Positions 44,139 to 52,805 of a stretch of DNA of 64,000 nt are shown piece by piece. Numbering within the stretch: the stretch's first letter is position 1; each line of letters begins with the position of its first letter. The DNA lies in NCBI RefSeq assembly GCF_014696715.1, contig NZ_JACJQO010000005.1, positions 248,001 through 312,000 on the forward strand, read 5' to 3'. A program made the translations under genes and the position numbers. The stretch is from Pseudanabaena sp. FACHB-2040 (GTDB lineage Bacteria > Cyanobacteriota > Cyanobacteriia > Phormidesmidales > Phormidesmidaceae). A model generated the notes under the pieces. The model did not search any database and was not told the DNA's origin. It was given only the letters and a program-made list of their open reading frames with translations.

Positions 44139-44321
44139 ATTAAGCTGTCACTAAGACAGCATAGACACAGGACTCGAAAGCTCTGGCGCTGCCCGAAGGT
44201 GTTGAGACCACCAACGGACAGCTGAACCCCCAAAACTGAGTAAGCAGTCTGGAGATCTAGGGTGATGATAAACCCTGATCATCCACATCTGCACTATGCG
44301 GTGGGATCGATCAGGGTTTTT
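44139..44321 (+). ncRNA. Candidate structured RNA or attenuator leader
   Basis: From the predicted start near 44139 the sequence folds into several hairpins. GCTGTC/GACAGC closes a 5-nt loop (44144-44160). A longer stem pairs GCTGCCCG with CGGACAGC (about 44191-44224, one mismatch) around an inner GGTG/CACC helix. A terminator hairpin, AAACCCTGATC (44270-44280) with GATCAGGGTTT (44309-44319), runs into TTTTT at 44317-44321. GATGAT (44264-44269) can instead pair with ATCATC (44278-44283), which would break the terminator stem. The layout suits an attenuator or riboswitch for the 77-residue gene at 44470, or an independent RNA of about 180 nt. No known family was recognised. Confidence 0.45.
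44270..44321 (+). terminator. Terminator hairpin of the candidate RNA
   Basis: An 11-bp perfect stem (44270-44280 with 44309-44319) is extended inside by ATCCAC with GTGGGAT, and five T residues close it. A competing hairpin overlaps its left arm. Confidence 0.6.
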
Positions 44322-44469
44322 GAGTTCTGGTTTCCTCAACCTGCTGGCTCTGTTGGGGCGAGTCAAGCGAAGTGGTTTCGAGAGGGGTTGCTCTCTGGAG
44401 ATGCCGCGCTGCGATCGCAACGACAGAGAAGCAGACTTTATCCACACAATAAAAGGAACCCAGAAGCTC

Positions 44470-44703
44470 ATGTTTCAATCTCCCGAATCGGGCGCACAGC
44501 CGCCCACAGTTTCGTTTGACCTTTCGCCCCATAGCGAGAAAGTTCGCATAGCGGTCTACGGCAGTTTATTGGGCTGCGACAGAATTATCAAAACTCTGCA
44601 CGTGCTCCACTTTGCTGAACCCAACGATTGGACAGATCCGCTGCCCACGGGCAGGCCCAACGAGTGGGTGCGGATGGTGACGAAGCAGCTATTGATTGAA
44701 TAG
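44470..44703 (+). CDS. Small conserved protein, paralogue of the 18600 gene
   Basis: The 77-residue product starts at ATG 44470, with AAAGGA about 12 nt upstream. Residues 25-53 (RIAVYGSLLGCDRIIKTLHV, LHFAEPNDW) match the C-terminal half of the protein at 18600-18884, giving the shared pattern GSxxGxxxxIxxLHVLxxAExxxW. The open frame extends further upstream through the candidate RNA, but that part has no protein character. The function is unknown. The leader may regulate it. Confidence 0.65.
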   Translation: MFQSPESGAQPPTVSFDLSPHSEKVRIAVYGSLLGCDRIIKTLHVLHFAEPNDWTDPLPTGRPNEWVRMVTKQLLIE

Positions 44704-44989
44704 GAGGACGCGGAGACACGGGGAAACTTTAGGGGCGGGGCTTTGTAAGTGGCTCGAACACTGCTCTCCCGTCCCTAAAGCTGCTCTTCGGAGTCGTTTT
44801 GGGCCAAGCAATCAGATTGAACCTTGAAGAAGGGGGCTAGATGGCCTCTCTGGGCCGCACCTCCGCAAACTTGCTTCCTTAGGCTAGGATCAAGGCGTCT
44901 GAGGCAGAGGAGTGGCTACTGCATTAGAAGCCACATGCTTCAGCAAATCAGCCCCTACCTCACTTCTGACGAAATTTATGAGGTAGCTC

Positions 44990-45169
44990 ATGTCTGATTA
45001 TGAAACCGCCTTAGCCGCCTATCAGGCTCATTGCGAAGTCGCCAACATCCCCTGCGAAACTGCTCAAGAAGAGCTTTCTCAGGTGGTAAATGGTGTTGTG
45101 TATCTGCGGGCTAGACCGACCGGATACATTGCCCGCTATGACGTGCGGCGGAGTCAGCTAGTCGTTTGA
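44990..45169 (+). CDS. Small hypothetical protein (59 residues)
   Basis: The ATG at 44990 follows GAGGT with 6 nt spacing. The product reads MSDYETALAAYQAHCEVANI, then PCETAQEELSQVVNGVVYLR and a basic C-terminal segment (RPTGYIARYDVRRSQLVV). It is soluble, has two Cys, and is plausible in codon use. No family was recognised. A leftward gene follows 161 bp later. Confidence 0.55.
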   Translation: MSDYETALAAYQAHCEVANIPCETAQEELSQVVNGVVYLRARPTGYIARYDVRRSQLVV

Positions 45170-45330
45170 TTGGCAGGCTGGGCTAGGAAGCTAGCTCGGT
45201 AAAATTGCTTTTAGGCGCATTAGGGGTAGGTTAGCCAAAGCCACTGACCCACCCCACTCCACCGAGATACCCGCTTAAACGGGCATTCAACGCAAAACTT
45301 GAAATTCAGCTAACCTCTAGACTTGGGTTT

Positions 45331-47016
45331 TTACGGTGAAGGCGCGGTTAGCGCTACCGGCACCGGTTCTTCTAGCATCATCAGGCCATACTCCAGCCCC
45401 TCTACGACTGCCTGGTAAGACGCTTCGATGATGTTGGCCGAAACGCCCAGCGTAGTCCAGCGGCTGCGGCCATCGCCAGATTCCACCAGAACACGAGTGA
45501 TGGCAGCGGTGCCAGCGGTACTGTCGAGAATTCTCACCTTGTAGTCGGATAGCTGAAAATCTGCGATCGCAGGGTAAAAATTTAGCAACGCCTTTCGCAG
45601 GGCCTGGTCAAGAGCGGCAACAGGGCCATTACCCTCAGCAGCTTCTAGAATGTCCTGATCGTTCACCGTGACTTTGACCGTGGCCAGAGAATGCGTGCCC
45701 CAGGGGTCGCTGCCCGACAGCCGATGATCAAAGACCGGCCCCTTAGGCCCATCGCACTGCACCTTGAACCCCTGCAGCCTGAAGTAGTGGGGTCGACGGC
45801 CCAGCGCCTCGCGTACCAGCAGTTCAAAGCTGGCCTCTGCCGCCTCAAACTGATAGCCCTGGCGCTCTAGTTCCTTGAGCCGCTCTAGCAGCTGCCGCGC
45901 GACCGGGTCTTGCTTCTCTAGCACAATGCCAAAGCTGCGGGCCTTAGAAATCACGTTGCTCAGCCCCGCCTGATCCGATACGACGATGCGGCGACAGTTG
46001 CCCACCTGCTCCGGCACAATGTGCTCGTAGGTCAGCGGGTTGCGCTCAACTGCGCTAACGTGAATGCCGCCCTTGTGAGCAAAGGCCGAACGACCGACAA
46101 ACGGGGCATGGTCGTCGGGAGCCAGGTTAACCACCTCGCTGACAAAGCGACTGGTTTCCGTCAAACTCGCTATCTGCTCTGGGGGAATGCAGGGTCGGCC
46201 CAGCTTGAGCTGCAGGTTAGGAATGACGCTACACAGGTCGGCATTGCCACAGCGCTCGCCGTAGCCGTTGATCGTGCCCTGTACCATTGTCGCGCCAGCC
46301 ATGACTGCCGCTAGAGCATTAGCAACGGCAGTGCCACCATCGTTATGAGTGTGGATGCCGAGTTGAGGTAATCTGTCGCAGTTTTGAGTCAACAGCCAGT
46401 TCTGTATCTGCTGCACAATGGCCGTAATCTCGTGGGGCAAGGTGCCGCCATTGGTGTCGCAAAAGACCAGCCACTCGGCTCCCGCTGCTAGCGCCGCCGC
46501 AAGAGTTTGCAGCGCATAGTCAGGGTTGGCCTTGTAGCCATCAAACCAGTGCTCAGCATCGTAGATAATTCGGCGGCCCTGGCTGCGCAAAAAGGTAATG
46601 GTGTCGCTGATCATCGCCAGGTTCTCGGCCAGAGTTGTGTGTAGCCCTGCCGTGACATGCAAATCCCAGGACTTGCCAAACAGCGTTACCCAACGAGTGC
46701 CTGCCGAGAGAATCGGCTGCAGCATAGGGTCTTCGGCCGCCACTTTGCCAGGGCGGCGGGTGGAGCAAAAAGCCACAATCTCAGCCTGCTTCAGCGGCTG
46801 CTCTTGCAGCTGCCAAAAAAACTGCACATCTTTAGGGTTGGCTCCGGGCCAGCCTCCCTCAATAAAAGGAATGCCCAACGCATCCAAGCGGCGGGCAATG
46901 TGCAGCTTATCCTCAATCGAAAGCGCCAGTCCTTCTCGCTGGGCTCCATCGCGCAGAGTGGTGTCGTAAACAGAGATGGCTGAAGCAGAGCCGACACCCG
47001 CGTTAGTTTGCATCAT
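45331..47016 (-). CDS. cimA: (R)-citramalate synthase
   Basis: This 561-residue protein of the LeuA superfamily has YDTTLRDGAQREGLALSIED at the start, GGWPGANPKDVQFFW (the CimA variant of the substrate loop), a metal motif LGIHTHNDGGTAVANALAAV, GTINGYGERCGNADL and HKGGIHVSA. The C-terminal part (from about 410) is the LeuA-type regulatory domain. CimA joins pyruvate and acetyl-CoA to make citramalate for isoleucine synthesis without threonine. Feedback by isoleucine is known in the family. Confidence 0.93.
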   Translation of the reverse strand: MMQTNAGVGSASAISVYDTTLRDGAQREGLALSIEDKLHIARRLDALGIPFIEGGWPGANPKDVQFFWQLQEQPLKQAEIVAFCSTRRPGKVAAEDPMLQPILSAGTRWVTLFGKSWDLHVTAGLHTTLAENLAMISDTITFLRSQGRRIIYDAEHWFDGYKANPDYALQTLAAALAAGAEWLVFCDTNGGTLPHEITAIVQQIQNWLLTQNCDRLPQLGIHTHNDGGTAVANALAAVMAGATMVQGTINGYGERCGNADLCSVIPNLQLKLGRPCIPPEQIASLTETSRFVSEVVNLAPDDHAPFVGRSAFAHKGGIHVSAVERNPLTYEHIVPEQVGNCRRIVVSDQAGLSNVISKARSFGIVLEKQDPVARQLLERLKELERQGYQFEAAEASFELLVREALGRRPHYFRLQGFKVQCDGPKGPVFDHRLSGSDPWGTHSLATVKVTVNDQDILEAAEGNGPVAALDQALRKALLNFYPAIADFQLSDYKVRILDSTAGTAAITRVLVESGDGRSRWTTLGVSANIIEASYQAVVEGLEYGLMMLEEPVPVALTAPSP

Positions 47017-47146
47017 GAAACGTTATTTAATCGGTAGCTATTTCTATCATGATCTATAGCTGATGAAGTCCTGCAAAACCCTTAAAAAGCTTTAGACTGG
47101 TGAGCGCTACAGCCTGTGTTTTTTGCCGTTTCTCAGACTCAAATCT

Positions 47147-47491
47147 ATGCCGAAAGTGACCGCTCAGGGAAAGACCTTCGACTGTAAACCAGGGGCAAAT
47201 TTACGACAAGTTCTCTTACAAAACGGCATCGATCTCTACAACGGCCAATCTCGACTAATCAACTGTCGCGGCATCGGCACCTGCGGCACCTGCGCTGTCG
47301 AAATCGAAGGCGCTACTTCTGAAGCTAACTGGCGCGATCGCACCCGCCGATCTTTGCCACCCCATAGTAGCGATCGCAACCTCCGCCTAGCCTGCCAAAC
47401 CCAAGTCTTGAGTGACATCCAAGTGACCAAATACGACGGCTTTTGGGGACAGGGGCAGACGCGGGTTTGGAGTCCGAGGGTGGAGGGGTAG
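47147..47491 (+). CDS. 2Fe-2S ferredoxin-like protein
   Basis: From the ATG at 47147 the product has 114 residues with a plant-type ferredoxin cluster: Cys40, Cys46, Cys49 (NCRGIGTCGTCAVEI) and Cys83 (LACQTQV). An extra Cys13 is not expected to bind the cluster. It transfers electrons in the cytoplasm or chloroplast-like stroma equivalent; the partner enzyme is unknown. It is divergent from cimA. A GC-rich, low-complexity stretch follows. Confidence 0.88.
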   Translation: MPKVTAQGKTFDCKPGANLRQVLLQNGIDLYNGQSRLINCRGIGTCGTCAVEIEGATSEANWRDRTRRSLPPHSSDRNLRLACQTQVLSDIQVTKYDGFWGQGQTRVWSPRVEG

Positions 47492-47645
47492 GGGGTGGAT
47501 GAGTGGGAGAGTGGATGAGCAGGAACTTCCCTATCTCCCCTATCTCCCCCATCCCCCCACCTTTAATCTATCTTCGCCACCTTCCCGTCCCCCCTCCCAC
47601 TCATCTACCCATCCACCCCCTACCCTCTATCCCCCCTTCCACCCT
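47484..47645. repeat. Low-complexity G/C-rich repeat with imperfect long inverted arms
   Basis: A G-rich left arm (about 47484-47515, with GTAGGGGGTGGATGAGTGGG) and a C-rich right arm (about 47598-47635, with CTCCCACTCATCTACCCATC) are near-complementary; the right arm has an extra 8 bp. Between them CTATCTCCC-type units repeat. Related G-rich text occurs near 18437-18470 and a C-rich version lies inside the thiO-thiG linker. Confidence 0.65.
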
Positions 47646-47710
47646 CCGGACGTGGTGATCTCTGGCATCGTGAGCGATTATAGAGAAGTGCCGTTGTGTG
47701 GAGTTTGGGC

Positions 47711-48124
47711 ATGAACCGATACCTGCTTGCTGGAATTTTGGGAATACTTGCCCTGTTTGCTGTTTTTGGATCGGGTATGGCTAGTTGGCTTGGCGGCCTA
47801 AACACTGGTGCCGCAGGGCTGCAGGCAAACAACGCTGCAGGCAATGGTGCTGCAGATGATGGCGCAGTTCAAGATCCGGTAGGTCAAGCTGGGCGGCTAG
47901 TGCAGCGTCAGAGCAGTCCCGTTGCAGCGACGGGCCAGACGGCTGGGGGAAATGGCGCTGGGGTAGATCCGAATGCGGCTGCCAACGGTCAGGGGCAACC
48001 TGGCGCGACTGGCACTACTGGAGCGACTGGAGCGACTGGAGCGCAGGTGCAGCCACCGACTACAACGGCTCCGGCGGGAACTCCCGCGCCCGCGAATCTA
48101 GAAGCAATTCCGGCTCTGTGGTAG
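47711..48124 (+). CDS. Membrane-anchored low-complexity protein with GAT repeats
   Basis: The product (137 residues from ATG 47711, MNRYLLAGILG) has an N-terminal membrane segment (residues 4-24), then a low-complexity Ala/Gly/Asn-rich region and a short collagen-like run of Gly-Ala-Thr/Gly-Thr-Thr triplets near residue 105. It ends with a Pro/Thr-rich tail. No catalytic motif is seen. It may act as an extracytoplasmic linker or surface anchor. No family was recognised. Confidence 0.6.
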   Translation: MNRYLLAGILGILALFAVFGSGMASWLGGLNTGAAGLQANNAAGNGAADDGAVQDPVGQAGRLVQRQSSPVAATGQTAGGNGAGVDPNAAANGQGQPGATGTTGATGATGAQVQPPTTTAPAGTPAPANLEAIPALW

Positions 48125-48186
48125 GGCGTATTGATTTAGCAATAGATTTAGCGGTTTAATCAGTTTTCAGTTTTTGAGAGTGAGGC

Positions 48187-50184
48187 ATGGTAGATCGGAC
48201 GAGCGATGTCCTGGTCATTGGGGGCGGCGTTGTCGGCCTTGCGATCGCGCTTGAGCTACAGCAGCAAGGCGTGTCGGTAACTGTGCTCAGCCGGAATTTC
48301 CAAGAAGCCGCTAGCCATGCGGCGGCGGGAATGCTGGCCCCCCATGCTGAAATGCTGCCGCCTGGCCCCCTGTTGGAGCTGTGCCAGCGTAGCCTATACC
48401 AGTATTCAACCTGGGTGCAGAAGCTCGAAGCGTTGACCGGAAGATCCGTTGGCTACTGGCCCTGCGGCATTTTGGCTCCCCAGTTTACGCCTCCGCCCTT
48501 TGACTTTCCTGCCGATGCCCCGGCCTATCGGTTAGATGCTGCTATTCACAACTATCAGGTGGGCCTCAGCCCCGAAGTGCAGGGCGGCTGGTGGTTTCCC
48601 GAAGACGGCCAGATCGACAATCGCGCTCTAGTGCAGGCCCTGCGAGTTGCTGTACAGGACTTGGGCATTCCCGTTCACGAAGGCGTTACGGTCAAGGCGC
48701 TTCAGCAGCAGCGCCGCCGCATTACCCAGGTGATTACCAGTGCCGGTGAGTTCACAGCCGATCAGGTGGTGCTGGCAACCGGGGCTTGGTCGAGCGATTT
48801 GGTGCCGGTGCCCGTTTTCCCTCGTAAAGGCCAGATGGCGGCGCTGCGGGTGCCTCAAAACTATGCACAGCCCCAACCCTTGCAGCGAGTGCTCTACGGC
48901 GAATCGATCTATATCGTGCCCCGGCAGGATGGTCGTATTGTGTTGGGAGCCACCAGCGAAGACGTTGGCTTTACCCCCGGCAATACTCCAGTAGGTGTGC
49001 AGCAGCTTCTAAGCAGCGCCATGCGGCTGTACCCGGAGCTGGCCCATTTCACCCTAGAAGAATGCTGGTGGGGCTTTCGCCCCGCGACCCCGGATGAAAT
49101 GCCGCTGCTAGGGCAAGGCCCCCTAGAAAATCTGATCTTAGCGACGGGGCATTACCGCAACGGCATTTTGCTGACGCCGATAACGGCGCACCTAGTAGCT
49201 CAAGCAGTGCAAGGCAAGTTTGACCCACTGCTAGAATCTTTCTCTTGGGAACGGTTTGCCCGGCCCTCCTCTTTGGCGGACGCAAGCCCTTACACCCCTA
49301 CCAAAAGTCAACTCCTCCCTCCTTCCTCCCTCCTCCCTCAACCTATGCAAATTCTCGACAAACAACCCCAGTCCACCTTCCAACTGGCTGAAGATGCCCC
49401 CCTGATCATTGCTGGTCGTCCCTTTAAGTCTCGGCTGATGACGGGCACTGGCAAGTATGACAGTTTTGAGGTGATGCGCCATAGCGTGGCTGCAAGCGGG
49501 TGCGAGATTGTGACGGTGGCAGTGCGGCGAGTGCAGACCAATGCCCCTGGCCACGAAGGGCTGGCTGAGGCGCTGGACTGGTCGAAGATCTGGATGCTGC
49601 CGAATACAGCGGGCTGTAAGACTGCCGAAGAAGCGATTCGGGTAGCGCGGCTAGGCCGAGAAATGGCTAAGCTACTGGGCCAGGAAGACAACAACTTCGT
49701 CAAGCTAGAAGTGATTCCCGATGGCAAGTATCTGCTGCCTGATCCTATTGGTACGCTAGAGGCGGCAGAGCAGCTGGTCAAAGAAGGCTTTGCGGTGTTG
49801 CCCTACATCAACGCTGATCCGCTGCTCGCTAAGCGATTGGAAGAAGTCGGTTGCGCCACAGTCATGCCCCTAGGTTCGCCCATCGGATCGGGTCAGGGCA
49901 TTCGCAATGAGGCCAATATTCAAATCATCATTGAGAATGCGACGGTGCCGGTGGTGGTTGATGCGGGTATTGGTGCCCCTAGCGAGGCGGCCCAGGCGAT
50001 GGAGATGGGGGCTTCGGCGCTGCTGATTAATACTGCGATCGCAAAAGCCACCAACCCCATTCAGATGGCCCGAGCTATGGGCCTAGCCGCCGAAGCCGGA
50101 CGCTTGGCTTATCTGGCAGGCCGCATTCCCATTCAAGGTACTGCTAGCGCTAGCTCTCCGTTGACTGGGCGCATCACCGAGTAG
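48187..50184 (+). CDS. thiO/thiG: ThiO-ThiG fusion, glycine oxidase plus thiazole synthase
   Basis: This 665-residue protein has two domains. Residues 1-365 are a ThiO glycine oxidase ([20 protein letters not shown], then [15 protein letters not shown], and [19 protein letters not shown]). Residues from about 387 on are ThiG thiazole synthase ([32 protein letters not shown], the Lys in VKLEVIPD and [20 protein letters not shown]). Glycine oxidase supplies dehydroglycine to ThiG for the thiazole of thiamine. The linker (about 370-386) is encoded by C-rich, CCTCC-type repeats. Such fusions occur in other cyanobacteria. thiS is not nearby. Confidence 0.94.
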   Translation: MVDRTSDVLVIGGGVVGLAIALELQQQGVSVTVLSRNFQEAASHAAAGMLAPHAEMLPPGPLLELCQRSLYQYSTWVQKLEALTGRSVGYWPCGILAPQFTPPPFDFPADAPAYRLDAAIHNYQVGLSPEVQGGWWFPEDGQIDNRALVQALRVAVQDLGIPVHEGVTVKALQQQRRRITQVITSAGEFTADQVVLATGAWSSDLVPVPVFPRKGQMAALRVPQNYAQPQPLQRVLYGESIYIVPRQDGRIVLGATSEDVGFTPGNTPVGVQQLLSSAMRLYPELAHFTLEECWWGFRPATPDEMPLLGQGPLENLILATGHYRNGILLTPITAHLVAQAVQGKFDPLLESFSWERFARPSSLADASPYTPTKSQLLPPSSLLPQPMQILDKQPQSTFQLAEDAPLIIAGRPFKSRLMTGTGKYDSFEVMRHSVAASGCEIVTVAVRRVQTNAPGHEGLAEALDWSKIWMLPNTAGCKTAEEAIRVARLGREMAKLLGQEDNNFVKLEVIPDGKYLLPDPIGTLEAAEQLVKEGFAVLPYINADPLLAKRLEEVGCATVMPLGSPIGSGQGIRNEANIQIIIENATVPVVVDAGIGAPSEAAQAMEMGASALLINTAIAKATNPIQMARAMGLAAEAGRLAYLAGRIPIQGTASASSPLTGRITE

Positions 50185-50194
50185 CTTATTTAGC

Positions 50195-50602
50195 TTAATT
50201 ATGAACTGAGCGAGAAACTGACTCTGCCTGACGGGGGCAATAGTCGGAGCAATCGACCGCCTCTTTTCTCAAAGCCATTGCTGGGTTTACAGCACAGGGC
50301 ATAAAGGTGTTGGGGTGGAAGTAGTGGCAGTTTTGGCAGGGAATAGCGCTGCGGCCGTCTAAATCGCCTGTGGCGGTGCGATGCAAGGCTTTGTCTCGGG
50401 AACTGGCACGCCGCAGCATGAACAAAACCCCTGCTAGCAGGAAGATCCCAGCAATGGCAGATACCCCTTCCTGAACGTAGGATGCTGGTTGGTTGTAGGG
50501 TTGGGTGGGTACCTGTTCCGTCGTTAGAGAATTGCCCGATGGCGTTAATTCCTCGTTGCGCCCTCCCGCTCCACTGGCGAAGGCTAGATATTGGGTCTGC
50601 AT
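50195..50602 (-). CDS. Single-pass membrane protein with six-Cys C-terminal motif
   Basis: The 135-residue protein has a Ser/Thr/Pro-rich N-terminus, one membrane segment (about residues 49-65, AIAGIFLLAGVLFMLRR) and a C-terminal cysteine cluster: IPCQNCHYFHPNTFMPCAVN then VDCSDYCPRQ. The spacing CxxC, Cx, CxxxC with conserved aromatic and Pro residues fits a metal-binding knuckle found in small cyanobacterial proteins. The function is unknown. It converges on thiO-thiG, 10 bp from its end. Confidence 0.75.
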   Translation of the reverse strand: MQTQYLAFASGAGGRNEELTPSGNSLTTEQVPTQPYNQPASYVQEGVSAIAGIFLLAGVLFMLRRASSRDKALHRTATGDLDGRSAIPCQNCHYFHPNTFMPCAVNPAMALRKEAVDCSDYCPRQAESVSRSVHN

Positions 50603-50885
50603 AGTAATTCTCTACTACCCGTCCGGGTTCACTGGTTCCAGCCTAGGTCTTTCTTTAGGGATGAGCACTCTGTCTTTTGACAGAAACAAACGTGTCAGAT
50701 GACAGAAGGCGGATTCTGTTTGAAATTGCTACGGTTCCAGTGTTCGCACGGAGTGTGAGCCGCCCTTAGATGGGTCTTTTAAGTGGGCTTTCAGTGCAAA
50801 GGATTGCTGTAGACAGACGCTTCACTGTCCGTTTTTATTGCACTGGCTCTACCACTGACTTTGCCAATACTGCGAAAAATTTGCC

Positions 50886-52073
50886 ATGCAACTTCTCTCT
50901 AAAGCCGAACTAAAATCTCTGATTAACCTGGCAGATGGCCCCTGCGTTTCTCTGTACTTGCCCACCCAGGTAGCAGGCCCCGAGACCCGGCAAAACCCCA
51001 TTCTCTTCAAAAACTTAGTTAGGGAAGCCGAAGCTCAGCTGCAAGACTCTGGCTTGAGCAGCAGCGAAATTGCCAGCTTGCTCGAACCGGCCACCACCCT
51101 ACTGGAGGGACATTTCGAGTTTTGGCAGCACCAAGATCATGGCCTAGCCTTCTTCCTCACCCGCAATGGCTCACGCTCCTACCGTCTGCCGCTTAGTTTC
51201 GATGCTCTAGCAGTGGTCAGCGACCAGCTTCACCTGACGCCGCTGATGCCCCTCTTCAGCGGTACTGGCTATTTCTACATTCTGGCCCTAAGCCAAGAGC
51301 ACGTGCGGCTGTTTCAGGCGACGGAACATGCGATCGCAGAAATTTCCCTAGAAGAGGTGCCCAAAAATATTGATGAGGCCCTGCAATACGACACTCAAGA
51401 GGATCTGGAGCGGCGACAGGCTACAGCCAGCGGGGTCGGCGGATCTTCTGGAACCTATCACGGTCAGGGTATTGACCCAGCGATTGATAAGGAGTCGATT
51501 CACCAGTATTTCCTGGTTCTGGATAAAGCGTTGCACCCCTATCTCCGAGAAGAGACTGCGCCCCTGGTATTGGCCTGTGTTGACTATCAGCATTCAATTT
51601 TTAAGAGTGCCAGCAAGTATAACCATCTGCTGGATCAGCACATCTCTGGCAGTCCTGAAATCATGAAGCCAGAGGAACTGCATACTGCCGCTTGGCCCTT
51701 GGTCGAGCCCTACTTCCGGGAGGCTCAAGAGCAGGCTGTCAACCAGTTCCACGAACTGCAGGGCACCGGCAAAGCAGGCGTGCAGATCGAACAAATTGTC
51801 CCGGCAGCCTACCGAGGGCAGATCGACACCCTGTTTACTGTGGCGAACGTCCACTGCTGGGGCCAGTACGACCCCGATACCGACACACTAGAGCAGCACG
51901 AACCCAATCAACCAGAAGACAGCGACCTGCTCAACTTTGCCGCTGTGCAAACCCTGCTTCAAGGCGGCACCGTGTTTGTCGTAGATCAAGAAGAGATGCC
52001 CGAAGATGCTCCCGTTGCAGCCATCTATCGGTACGGCTTGCCCACTGAAGTGGAGGCCGCTCCTCGACAGTAG
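50886..52073 (+). CDS. baeRF7-like protein (bacterial archaeo-eukaryotic release factor family)
   Basis: The 395-residue protein has an N-terminal domain with DGPCVSLYLPTQVAGPETRQ and a middle/C-terminal part with FYILALSQEHVRLFQATEHA, YFLVLDKALHPYLREETAPL and DTLFTVANVHCWGQYDPDTD. These are features of bacterial relatives of the archaeo-eukaryotic release factor eRF1 fold (baeRF7 type). They may act on the ribosome or on RNA, but the role is not established. It is followed 17 bp later by a BON-domain gene. Confidence 0.82.
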   Translation: MQLLSKAELKSLINLADGPCVSLYLPTQVAGPETRQNPILFKNLVREAEAQLQDSGLSSSEIASLLEPATTLLEGHFEFWQHQDHGLAFFLTRNGSRSYRLPLSFDALAVVSDQLHLTPLMPLFSGTGYFYILALSQEHVRLFQATEHAIAEISLEEVPKNIDEALQYDTQEDLERRQATASGVGGSSGTYHGQGIDPAIDKESIHQYFLVLDKALHPYLREETAPLVLACVDYQHSIFKSASKYNHLLDQHISGSPEIMKPEELHTAAWPLVEPYFREAQEQAVNQFHELQGTGKAGVQIEQIVPAAYRGQIDTLFTVANVHCWGQYDPDTDTLEQHEPNQPEDSDLLNFAAVQTLLQGGTVFVVDQEEMPEDAPVAAIYRYGLPTEVEAAPRQ

Positions 52074-52090
52074 TTACTGAGGATAAGATT

Positions 52091-52492
52091 ATGAGCTGGC
52101 TAGAGAGAGTCTCAGCAGCACCGCCAGACGCTACCACCACTCCCGTTCCCTCTGGCAATGCTATGAAGCTGGGACATCCTGAAACCTTCAATTCAGAACT
52201 GCGGGAAAAAGCTGGAATGCATTCCCCGCCAACGCCTCCCGAGTATATGGGCTTTGAAGGGGAGTATGACACCACTGGCCTAGCCAAGCGAGTCGCTAAG
52301 CAGCTAGACGAAGATGCCCAGGTAGAGGAGGTGTCTACGCTGGAGATTATTCAGCGAGAGGCAGTCATCTCCTTTGCCGGGACAGTGCCCAACCAGACTG
52401 CGCTGGATCGCATCATGGATATTGCTGCTCATGTAGATGGTACCCAGGCAGTAGACGTTAGCCAAGTTTCGATAGAAACAGAGGCAAAATAA
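52091..52492 (+). CDS. BON-domain protein
   Basis: The 133-residue protein has a disordered Pro/Ser/Thr-rich N-terminal half and a C-terminal BON domain (residues about 65-130: LAKRVAKQLDEDAQVEEVST, REAVISFAGTVPNQTALDRI, VDGTQAVDVSQVSIETE). BON domains bind membranes or ligands and help in stress responses. There is no signal peptide. It follows the baeRF7 gene closely, which suggests co-expression. Confidence 0.8.
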   Translation: MSWLERVSAAPPDATTTPVPSGNAMKLGHPETFNSELREKAGMHSPPTPPEYMGFEGEYDTTGLAKRVAKQLDEDAQVEEVSTLEIIQREAVISFAGTVPNQTALDRIMDIAAHVDGTQAVDVSQVSIETEAK

Positions 52493-52805
52493 CGTTTATT
52501 CCCCTAAATCTCCCCTAAAGGGGTAGCCTTTGTCCGCGATTTATCTCAATGATAAGAATAGATTTCTTAGATGGACTTTCTGGGCTGCCCCATGCCCCAA
52601 AGAACCCATAATCCGCTGTTAAGGAATGACTCTTTTACCTTAGAAGGGCATTCTGGCCGCTGGTGTCGATTCTATGGAGCCCCGAGCAGCTGCTTTTTAA
52701 AAAAGAAATCTGACTCTCCATAGAGGCCTGGGAGTTCCTTCGATCGCTTCGCCCTCGTTAAAGGCTCCCGGCGGCCCTAGTTAACCCAATTCAGCGATTA
52801 AGAAA
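52493..52805. other. Leader region of ppsA
   Basis: It holds a possible promoter, TTGTCC with TAAGAAT (about 52529-52560), whose -10 region overlaps the repeat TTATC-5-GATAA. Further on, CTATGGAG and CTCCATAG form an 8-bp inverted repeat around AGCAGCTGCT and CTTTTTAAAAAAG (about 52672-52727). No protein gene is seen. The repeat may be a leader hairpin. Confidence 0.5.

Larger units (their letters stand above)
43848..44469. other. Non-coding region with tandem terminators and a candidate structured RNA
   Basis: No protein gene is supported. The first half holds two hairpins (43864-43895 and 43957-43998). The second half contains a consensus promoter (44105-44133) and a terminator-like hairpin (44270-44321), described separately. 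Confidence 0.65.

Noticed and set aside
44139-44321. 6S RNA assignment
   Set aside because: The position after a promoter and the length fit, but I cannot recall or fold a long 6S-type helix with certainty; left as an unnamed candidate.
47484-47645. Repeat block read as a CRISPR array
   Set aside because: The units are irregular and lack uniform spacers.
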